Source: Blastobasis lacticolella
Lineage: Eukaryota; Arthropoda; Insecta; Lepidoptera; Blastobasidae
Assembly (NCBI GenBank): GCA_905147135.1
Contig: LR990044.1
Coordinates: forward strand, 7,506,122 to 7,570,121
Reading direction: 5' to 3'
Length of the DNA stretch: 64,000 nt
Shown here: positions 55,706 to 64,000 of the stretch, in pieces
How the letters are laid out: every line of letters starts with the position of its first letter
Numbering within the stretch: position 1 is the first letter of the stretch
Translations under genes and position numbers: made by a program
Notes under the pieces: generated by a model
The model's input: the letters and a program-made list of their open reading frames with translations, nothing else
Databases searched by the model: none
What the model was told of the DNA's origin: nothing

Positions 55706-56684
55706 CAGGGAGCTACCGCCGTATCTGTCTTATCAATTATACGGGGCTCCCGGGCCCCGGGGGCCCCCAAAGCTGTAATCGGTTTCGACACCGTTCAACA
55801 CAAACATTCCTTTTTTTGTTTTGATGATTTTAAAATATCGAGGTTAACATCCCCCATTATCAATATTTGAGCATTTTTGAGGATAATAGTCTGAAGAACT
55901 AGTTCTAATTGCCGAGTGCAGACCCTAAAATCACCCTCCGTATTAGATCCATATATAGAAATGATAATTAGGTTCAATTGCACAATTTCTACAGCAGCAA
56001 TTTCAATTTGCATCTCGACAGAGAAAGTGCAAAGGTCGCTTCTCTCTAAAAAGGTAATATTTTTATTCACAAAAATGCAGGTCCCACCATGCTGCCTTGA
56101 GTCGAGAAGCTAAACTATAATTCATTATACTGCAGACTCTGAGCTCATCCTCGCTCATCCAGTGCTCGGTTAGCAGCAAGATGTCACAACACCTATTACT
56201 CGGAGTAAATTATTTTATGTGTTGAGTCTTATTACGCAAACACTGCACATTTTGTAGTATGGCATACAGTGATCGACGACACGGAGTCTCACCGCGGCTG
56301 GCGCTCGGCGACGGCGACTGCGGAGTGCGGCGAGCCGGCGGCGCTAGAGTTGGCTTCGGTCCCGCGGCGCTCGCAGGGACGTGCGAGAAACCAATTACTA
56401 AATCGGACACCTTGCGTCCATACCGTTGGGGAGTTAATTTGGTCAAATATACTTTCGGGAATACCAATGATGAAAGAAGCATACTTGTCAGTATTAATTT
56501 TACGTTTTTCAACGTGATAGTCCTCTGATTTAACTACTCCATTTAAAAAAACTGAGGATCTGCTGAGTCGTGGTCTCCGGTCTGAATGACCAGGCTTGCA
56601 TATATTTTATCCTCTCCACTGTTAGAAGGTTGTCAGAATGTTTTCCGAATCCCACAGTGACATGTAAACCCGATCTTCTAGTCT
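55706..56684 (-). pseudogene. Truncated second copy of the hAT-like insertion with retroelement endonuclease fragment
   Basis: Same left end as 42385 (CAGGGAGCTACCGCC, after GTGGGCAG) and the same minus-strand endonuclease and ORF1 pieces (DLCTFSVEMQIEIAAVEI; YASFIIGIPES), cut at 56684. The right end and the hAT transposase piece are missing. Confidence 0.7.
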
Positions 56685-57119
56685 AGACGCGCAAAAGGAT
56701 TCCTACTTAGGGATCCGTGTTTTAGGGGTCTTACTTATTTCGCCTTTTATTTTCTTTCGTTTTATGTTCTCCTGGTAGATGCACCGTAATGTGGATTTTA
56801 TTTATTTGACAAAGTGAGGCTCAAGGTAGTCCAACAGTGGGCTAATAATAATCCTTATGATGACGGTGATGGACTACATTTGCTTACCACTATTTGATCG
56901 TGTAGTTTGGTGCAATGACAGTAATTTTTAAAATTGTGTTTGGGTCCGTGCTCCACCTAGGTGACCTAGGTTCCCCAAATGGGTGAAGAATTGAATATTT
57001 ACAGGTATAGCTCCATCAACTAAGAATCATTTAGTTAATTTTAGTTGATAAGAAATGTTTGTGATATCGATAGGGACGATTACCTACGCGACACTGAAAC
57101 ATGACTGACAGACATGTCT
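56685..57119. other. Low-copy sequence, nothing recognised
   Basis: No match to the array, no supported ORF, no transposon ends seen. A short direct repeat-like palindrome (GACAGACATGTCTGTC) lies at about 57105-57120. Confidence 0.5.
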
Positions 57120-57127
57120 GTCATGAC

Positions 57128-57557
57128 TAGGGTTGCCAACCCTACTATATAATATAGTATCCTACTATATTAGGAGTCTACCTACTATAAATTAAAAATT
57201 AAAATTTAGTAGACGAAACTACTATATTTAATTAGCACAACATTACCACTTACCGCAAAACGTAACGCGTCCATAAGATCCTCATAAGAACAAAATTTCC
57301 TGATGCAAATTGAATATTTCAGAACGATCTTGAGTCTTGACATTTGTATGACGTGACGTCAAACTCAAGTCAAATAAAACAAAACAGCTATGATGCCCAA
57401 TGTAGCAGAAAATATACATTTAAGAAATAATATAGGTATGTAGATTTTATTTAAAAAACCTACTATATATTTTTTGATTAATTCCCTACCCACTATATTT
57501 TATTGACTTCTAAACCCGAAAATACTATATTTAGTCTAAAAAATGTTGGCAACCCTA
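57128..57557. mobile_element. hAT-type miniature transposon (430 bp)
   Basis: TAGGGTTGCCAAC at the left and its inverse GTTGGCAACCCTA at the right; GTCATGAC duplicated on both sides (57120-57127, 57558-57565), the 8 bp expected for hAT. The duplicated site is itself palindromic. The inside repeats CTACTATAT-like motifs near both ends. Non-coding. Confidence 0.85.
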
Positions 57558-57805
57558 GTCATGACATATCATGACATGAGAAAGCATACTCGTAAAGACA
57601 AAGATGTTACATTAATTACAGTTTGCTACAGTAATTTGAATTAGACTACTTTGCTATTAGTTAGGTGGTGCTGCACTTTCGTAATAACTATGAATGAACC
57701 TTTTGAATTAAAATCATAATTGAATACAATTATTTTGTACAGAACTCTCAAACCAAAAAATACAAAACGGATAATTTAGATCTCCTTAATATTGCGCCTA
57801 GTACG

Positions 57806-58622
57806 TGGGGTGTCCATAAAATAAGCCAGCGCAAATACAGGCATGACGCATCTGCTGTTCTGCATTTTTGTTGCCTGCAACCTAAATGCTTGAATCGTAG
57901 ATGTTATGGGCGACGGTTACCGCTTGCCTTCAGGTGGACTATCACTGCGTAGCATAAAACAAGCAATTGCAAGTACTGCCATTAGGCGACTAGGTACATG
58001 TTTGTTTCTTAAGCATTGTTGACACTAAAAACTAGTAACAGACGTTCCCTTTTTTTTGATGCCAACTAACCGTTACTAGCAGTTGATACTAATCCTTACG
58101 CAGGATAAAATAGTCGCTTTTGAGTGCAGAATACGTGGTCGGACGTTCGACCAAGGTCGGCATACCAGCGCATCCGTATTAACCCAAAAGCTGCTTTATT
58201 TAGTACTTGGTAAGGATTAGTATCGACTGCAACTGATGGTTGGTCGGCTCCAGGCAAATCGTAGCGTCTGTTACTAGTAAATTGACTAAATTGTAAAACG
58301 GGGTCTCCTGACCGTACCTAGTACGTAAATAGTGTTGCTAGGAATTTTTTCAAATTGAATATTCACCTTATTGAATTCATACATGAGTAGAATTTAATAA
58401 TTACTATTAGGTACTGAAAAGACGTCTTTCCTTATTTCGGAGCTGGCGGAAAAGTTTTTCGAGGAGTGCATAAACTTGTGCCAAGGCTCACCACATGCAT
58501 TCAACAGGATGTAGACTGTGTGAAAAAATAGGCCATAAAGTGTATCAACAATATCCTGTACTTTTGCTGTCAACACACACTTTCCAAAAATATTAAAATC
58601 TAGTGAATGTACTTTATGGACA
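57806..58622. mobile_element. Possible TIR element with GGGTGTCCATAAA ends
   Basis: GGGTGTCCATAAA near 57809 and its inverse TTTATGGACACCC near 58612-58624 face each other. No clear target duplication is seen. A minus frame of 84 codons (58394-58648) overlaps the right end but matches nothing I know. A smaller element is nested at 58031-58278. Only tentative. Confidence 0.35.
58031..58278. mobile_element. Miniature inverted-repeat element (about 250 bp)
   Basis: ACTAGTAACAGACG at the left end and its inverse at the right (58265-58278). A second inverted pair lies inside (CAGTTGATACTAATCCTTAC near 58080 and GTAAGGATTAGTATCGACTG near 58210). The flanks AAAA/AAA do not settle the target duplication. 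Confidence 0.6.
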
Positions 58623-58649
58623 CCCTGTGATATCAGTATCTCGTACATA

Positions 58650-59683
58650 GTCCACCTGCTTCAGTTATGAATGCCTAGTACAATAGAAGATATGGCGCAG
58701 ACGCGAAATCAAACTGTGAGTATTTGCCTACTAATGTTTATTGTGTTTTCGCAATTATTTTGTCGACTATGTACCTAGGTGCAAACATTGTGTTGAAGGC
58801 AATAAAAACAAACGAATTAATTAAAGTAGAAACAAATATCGAAATGTCTTGTTTTTGTGCCGGTCTGCTCACGAGCTGCTTGTGATAATAATTTTATTAA
58901 CCAGCCACTTGAGGTATAAATCGTAGTGATCTTTAGATTGATTTTTAAGACTCAAATGAAACGGTAGGTAGAAAAGACTTAAAGGGATAAAACCTATATC
59001 GTATCTGTAACTGGTAAAATTGTATTCTTCGGTTGATGAACCTGATTATGGACTTAAGTGACCTATTACAACTGATTTCTAGAGATGCGATCTTTCGTTT
59101 TCAAAATGTCATTATCGACATTGAAAAAGAAAAAGTTCGATGGTCATTTTCTCGCTGACTATTCCGCGCACGAAAAAAATGATTGTACCTATCGTTTTAA
59201 TACGTTTAGCGCTCCATCCAGTTCACGGCTTTATACATGTATTATGAAACAACCTGTATAAGGTGGCATCAAAATGGACACCTAGGTCTTTTACTGAATG
59301 CACCCTCATAATGAGTTATTGATCTAGATAATAATCACGACTTATGGGTTTCGAAGAATGAGTAAATGTCATTACGGTGCACTTAATTATATTAAAATTC
59401 ATTTCACTGTCCAAGCCCTCTACTCGTGAGTCCGACTCGTAAGCGAGAGGTACCTGATTCACCCCCCTGGCCGAGTTCCAATGACACTTTTTTAAATTGT
59501 GCACGTTTTTTATTAGATGAACACTAACCGATGCTCTTAAAGTGTGGGAAAATATTGTGATGAAACGTGCACATTCAGGGCAATGAACGTGTAACCATGA
59601 TCCAATCTGGCCTGGTTCCCTTATTACCTAAGTCACGGAGGTCAGATGGTACCTGTAAGTACCTGTAAGTCCATTGTAAGTAC
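58650..59683. other. Low-copy sequence, nothing recognised
   Basis: No ORF above chance, no match with the array, no RNA gene signature. A small tandem of GTAAGTACCT-like units lies at about 59655-59683. Confidence 0.5.
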
Positions 59684-59940
59684 CAGTAGCCCTATTCACA
59701 ATGATTCGAAACTGTTTCCGAACGATTCGACACGAAATTCGTGAGCGGCGAATCCGTGTCGATCGATTCGAAAACTGTTATTCAGAATCCCGATAGATTA
59801 CACGGAAACTCTACTCTCTATAACATATGAAAAATTCATTAAAATTAACTGGAACCACATTTTCCCAAGAACTTTTGAAGGGTCCTTTGTCGATTCCGTA
59901 TCCGAATCCGATTTCCGAGCCATTGTGAATACGGCTACTG
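59684..59940. mobile_element. Miniature inverted-repeat element (257 bp)
   Basis: The left end CAGTAGCCCTATTCACAATG and the inverse of the right end (CAGTAGCCGTATTCACAATG) match at 19 of the first 20 bases. The inside is rich in CGATTCG and GAATCC motifs. Flanking bases show no duplication, so the target repeat has decayed or is very short. Confidence 0.7.
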
Positions 59941-59944
59941 ATCT

Positions 59945-60360
59945 GCCAAATCCTGGGTCATGGTCAACGCGGACCTCTGGCCCTTGTATAATATACAATT
60001 CCGTGAGGGACGGGTGCAGTGAATACGCACCGCCGAGCGCCGGCCCATTGTTCGCGGCCCGCGGCATTGCGCCGTATCGGACGGTACTATGGTAAAAGCC
60101 TACCCGTATTTAGATTATGATAAAATTCAATCTATTGATTTGATACATAACGTTTGTTGCTGTGTTGTTACTATTAATTATTCTTATCGTAATTATTGCC
60201 CAAGTTGTGTGTAAATTGGTCCACACATTGAGTGTAAACATTGTGTGTGGAAAGATAAATAAACTCAGTGTGGTTAAATGAGTCTACGTTATTGATCCCT
60301 GGAACTGAACTACGCGTAAGCATTACCACCTAATTTCTTTATCACTACACCGTACATAAA
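59945..60360. repeat. Element C, third copy
   Basis: Diverged copy of 35099-35620 (GGACCTCTGGCCCTTGTAT, GGTAAAAGCCTACCCGTATT, GGTCCACACATTGAGTGTAA). It lacks a roughly 140-base part near the left. It lies outside the array, so C is an independent interspersed repeat. Confidence 0.65.
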
Positions 60361-60454
60361 TCTATTCTTCGGGAGCTGAATGTCAGGACTTGGCTATCCA
60401 CAACCTGCTTGGAATCCTGGAATATTTTGGCCACAAAGCCCGTAAAGACATAAT

Positions 60455-60560
60455 CTCGAGCAGTTTATGGTGACAGGCATGATCGATGGCAGACGACCGA
60501 GAGGTCGCAGCCCTACTTGATGGTCCGATCAAATCCGCTCAGCGGTCAATATAAATAGTT
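60455..60560 (+). pseudogene. Scrap of a non-LTR ORF2 tail
   Basis: The + strand reads LMVTGMIDGRRPRGRSP, then a stop, then WSDQIRSAVNI. This is the same conserved tail as at 8161-8345. Confidence 0.4.
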
Positions 60561-60717
60561 TTCAAAAATACATACAACATACATTGATATAAAAGTATAA
60601 AGATATGCTTGACCGAACAAATAACTATCACCGTTACCATATTAAATAAAATTGCCCAGTCTCTTTTGCCACAAACTTATTTGACCCCGTGACAGCGTCG
60701 CTGTTGTTGGCATTGAC

Positions 60718-61877
60718 CATGGACTTACTACCCAAAGGGACTGCGCACTGCTTTGACTAAAACCGGGCAGAGCGAGAGTCACCATCGATAGTCCTGTGTC
60801 CCTTTCTAGTGTTGCCACCATTGTTGATGCAAATTCCGAATTACTTTTATTATTTGGCGCGGACACCGACCTCAGGGCCAAGCAGAGCTGGACCGGGTGC
60901 AATCTGAAGGTCATGTTTTCACCAGGGTCCAGCCCAAGCTTACCCTGCTACTCGGAAACTATTGGCCCTAGAACACTAGTTCCTAGAGCGAAATGATAGC
61001 ACTCCTCGAGATCGTCATTTCGTATGACAGCTGTCAAAGTTAAATCTTATATAATTCGGTACCCATTGGTCCTAAAACACTAGTTTCTTGAGAATAATGA
61101 TAGTACTTGTTGAGATCTACATTTCGAATGACAGCTGTCAAATTTAGAACTGAAATAACTCCTAACCTATTGGTGCTATAACACTCGTTCCTAAAGAAAA
61201 ATGATAGTGTTCGTCGAGATCTACATTTCGCATGACAGCTGTCAAACTTAGAACTGTTTTAACTCGGAAACGATTGGTCTTAGAACACTAGTTCCTAGAG
61301 CAATACGATAGTACTCATCGAGATCTACATTTCGGATGACAGTTCTAAGTTTGACAGCTGTCATACCAAATGTAGATCTCGACAAGTACTATCATTTTTC
61401 TACAGAAACTAGTGTTTTGGGACCAATGGGTTCCGAGTTACAAAAGATTTAACTTTGACAGCTCTTACCCGAAATGTAGAAATCGACGAGTACTATCACT
61501 TCTCTTTAGAAACTAGTGTTGTAGGATAAATCGTTACCGAACTCTTTTATCTGTTTTGTGGAACAAAAAGTCGTAGGTTAATAATTATGTCGACTCGACG
61601 TTTGTCGGACAAACGTTCAGTAGATCAAAAGGTATTTTGACAACTACTTTTCGGATTGTACTGATTACCTCATAATAATACCAAATGCACGGTAAATATA
61701 TTTCTCCAATAATGGCAACACCAAACATGACACTTGTCAATTTAGAATGACAGTGATTATGCCAATAACATTGTGTTTACACTGTTAGAAAGGGACAAAG
61801 GACTATCGATGGTGACTCTCGCTCTGACCAGGTTTTAGTCAAAGCAGTGCGCAGTCCCTTTGGGTAGTAAGTCCATG
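60718..61877. mobile_element. Foldback-type element with about 95-bp TIRs and 8-bp target duplication
   Basis: The left terminus (CATGGACTTACTACCCAAAG onward) is matched inverted at the right over about 95 bases; the first 47 are identical. GCATTGAC flanks both sides (60710-60717, 61878-61885). Between the arms is a series of roughly 110-base units containing AACACTAGTTCCTAGAG, GAGATCTACATTTCG and ATGACAGCTGTCAAA: four in forward order (from about 60968, 61075, 61188, 61285) then two inverted (about 61335-61545). The 8-bp duplication fits hAT or P-like superfamilies. Non-coding. Confidence 0.85.
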
Positions 61878-61885
61878 GCATTGAC

Positions 61886-62864
61886 ATAACATTTCAATAT
61901 ACAATACTTATTTCCAGTTTTGGCCATTGGTTTATGGCACTTAATTACACGTCAGTTATCATTCTCGCCCAGGCGCCAGATATAACATTGTAAAAGCGTA
62001 CAAAATTGCTATAATGGAATACCTAAAATATAATTTTCAAACAAACAGTAATAATTGGGATTCGTCTATCAACAAATCCAAATCCAACCTTAAATCTTTA
62101 TAATTTTAGCTGCTTTAAAATTATGCTCCGGTTGGTCATCCTAATAAATAAAAAAAATACATAAATAATTGCGTGCCGGCAATCGCCAAAGATAATAAAT
62201 AGACAGGCGATCTTAAAAGGGAACTTTGTCCAACAATGGATTCAAGCTCAAAACGGCAGATATGATAACAAATACTTGTACGTTTTAAGGAAATAGAAAA
62301 AATTGTTTTGTCGATGCATTCGTTGGACACGCCGTTCAGTTGGCACGGCGGTTCGGGCCGTGGCTTCCGTTAATCTATTTTTTTTCTTTTCAGTGTCTAT
62401 GCAATTGAGCCCGGGAGCTTGACTACAACTATTTGGATTTGAGTCCGTTATGAATATTTTTATCGAGTTTTATTTTTTAAGTTTGAGCCTGAATAATAAA
62501 AATATTGAAATCGGTATTGGCACTGAAGGAGATTTTACAACAGAATTTTAAAACATCGTAATGGAACGAGTGGCACACATTTCGTTATAATGCAATGGAC
62601 GGGTTTATAATGATAATGATTACTGACATAAATATGCGTTTTTAATGTTTTTATGTACCTACTTCAGCGCTACGTTAGATATTCATAATTTATATTTACC
62701 TAGATTGTCATTAAGTTACAAAAACAGATTATAAATAAGAAGATGAAAAAGAAACACGTCAATTTTGCAGTAGCTGTTTTGAATTACCTATTTTATATGT
62801 CAATGTTCAATGAAATCGTTCCATCCGAACGATCAATGAAATCGATTTCAATGATCAACAGTTA
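61886..62864. other. Low-copy AT-rich sequence, nothing recognised
   Basis: No supported gene, no repeat ends, no tRNA or rRNA signature seen. Confidence 0.5.
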
Positions 62865-64000
62865 ATCATTATAGGAACTCTGACAAAGTAGCTGTTTTAT
62901 CATTCCAATCAAATCATTAGTTAGTTGATCGAATATCTAATTTCGTAAAATTTTAAAAACCCATTAAATTAGCCTGCTCTCAGACCATCATTGCAGCTAA
63001 AACGCCCACCGAGCACAATGCATTATTCTATGGACAAAAGCGTTTGTGGCGCTGATTGGGATTGTGAATTAAAATTAATTAAATGTAAATATACGGGTAA
63101 TTGATGATTCTTGTGTATTTGTGTTACGTTTGAAAACTTTAAATATTTGTTGTAGCGATAGTATAAGCAAAATTAAAAACTGAGAAATATCATTTGAAAT
63201 TACAGCAAGGTAGGATTTAGAGATCAGACCCTATTTATTCTATAATATATAGGATATTTATTAGACTTATGGCTCGGAAACTATAGAACGACAACTGAAC
63301 CCTTTTAGCTGGTAAGTCCACACTTATACTTCTACACCATTGTGTCAAAATCTTTGCTCTATACAAAACCCCAAAGTATTCTAACGCCATTCAGCGCTGC
63401 AGCGCTTCCTAGAAAGATTCAAAATATTTTTATTTTTGAAGGCCAATTTCATGTACTCGCAGCATTGAGCCGGGAGTCAAACCCGCAGGACACCACTAAA
63501 CTTGTTTGTGAGAACTCGTCCTTTGAAGTCGTTCCTTCCACCGTTTATTTCTTGCATTATTGAATTTTAATTTAATAAAATACAATATACCACAAACTTT
63601 AATTACCACGAGCTGAACAACTTACAACTAGCTCAGGTAAGTTGAATAAAAGTAACTACGAAATTTAACTGCATTACTAATAACGTTCATCATTGAAAAT
63701 AATTTGCTTAATGTTTTATCCTAATTACCCTTAATTTCTACTTATCTTAATCGAAATATTAGTAAATTGTCTCTCAAATAGAGTCAATGAATTCCAAAAT
63801 ACTGTGGCTGGTGTTAATACAATTCTGAACAAAGAACTCCGATAATATAAAATGCTTATTAAAACATATAGTACCTAATTGTACTATAGATCACGCATAT
63901 TGCAGAATATGTACTGTAGCTGTTTTATTTCAATATAAATAAATCAAACAGTACTTTTAACCTATAGAAATAAGGTTGATTTTCGTTTACACTAAGCTAG
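62865..64000 (+). repeat. Array unit resumes: module B and upstream region, cut by window end
   Basis: Begins near ACAGTTAATCATTATAGGAA and follows module B, then the tract with ACCACGAGCTGAACAAC and the region upstream of the promoter, ending at TTTTCGTTTACACTAAG. By order, the promoter and the next viral-like ORF should follow within about 700 bases past the window. A 73-codon frame (63342-63563) is also present in other module B copies and looks fortuitous. Confidence 0.8.

Larger units (their letters stand above)
53147..56684 (+). repeat. Segmental duplication, copy B
   Basis: Matches 39841-43362 from the unit boundary through the type 2 ORF and into the hAT-like insertion, which is cut at 56684. 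Small differences include a one-base loss at about 53656 and the ORF tail change near 55082. Confidence 0.85.

Noticed and set aside
1..64000. CRISPR array, tRNA or rRNA genes, bacterial operons
   Set aside because: No spacer-repeat pattern, cloverleaf or ribosomal sequence was seen; the DNA is clearly from a eukaryote.

Overview
This is a eukaryotic, AT-rich, very repeat-dense window, most likely from a moth or butterfly (inference from the retroelement types, the arthropod-type TATA plus TCAGT promoters and the transposon remnants). I found no ordinary host gene with exons. Almost everything is a tandem, much-rearranged array of one macro-repeat unit, plus transposons that inserted into the array and were partly amplified with it. 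A W chromosome or other heterochromatic block would fit, but the sequence alone does not prove this.

The array unit (about 1.4, 2.3 or 4.3 kb depending on internal deletions) carries a small GC-rich ORF of 118 codons. It lies behind a TATTTAAG box and a TCAGT initiator 30 bp downstream. The protein has a long central helix and a C-terminal CxxC-W-K-P-L motif. It is not a protein I can name with certainty. My best guess is a captured small nonstructural protein of the densovirus NS3 kind (an endogenous viral element). Complete ORFs start at 566, 17089, 19148, 27344, 32968 and 41518. Slightly altered ones start at 34351 (lost stop), 39247 (one codon short) and 54825 (frameshifted tail). Broken ones are near 3419, 20719, 25825, 36294, 52384 and 52548. 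Two sequence types (type 1 and type 2) differ mostly at synonymous sites, which indicates past purifying selection.

Layout: 1-3963 is a triplicated cluster in which the viral-like ORF is interleaved with the gag (ORF1) of a Jockey-type non-LTR retrotransposon, giving an in-frame 376-aa gag/viral-like chimera at 954-2084. 3964-13378 holds a gutted non-LTR element, a 5.5-kb non-coding element with near-identical terminal direct repeats lodged in a (TA)n tract, and a broken reverse transcriptase ORF. 13379-27942 holds array units broken by a 1.35-kb TIR transposon, a 2.45-kb LTR-like insertion with a nested pogo-like element, and one unit full of inverted-duplication scars. 27943-31288 is a 5'-truncated non-LTR element with an intact 828-codon ORF. 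31289-42384 is more array, with an 11-bp minisatellite at 36857-37550. 42385-52343 holds a hAT-like insertion, a broken reverse transcriptase and, nested inside that, a minus-strand two-ORF retrotransposon with both ORFs open. 52344-56684 is array again, including a second copy of the 39841-43362 block. 56685-62860 is lower-copy DNA with four clear miniature or foldback transposons. From 62865 the array resumes and runs off the end.

The coding content is selfish: retrotransposon proteins replicate their own elements, and the 118-codon ORF family appears to have spread by unequal exchange and segmental duplication of its unit. Whether the host uses any of these ORFs cannot be read from the window.
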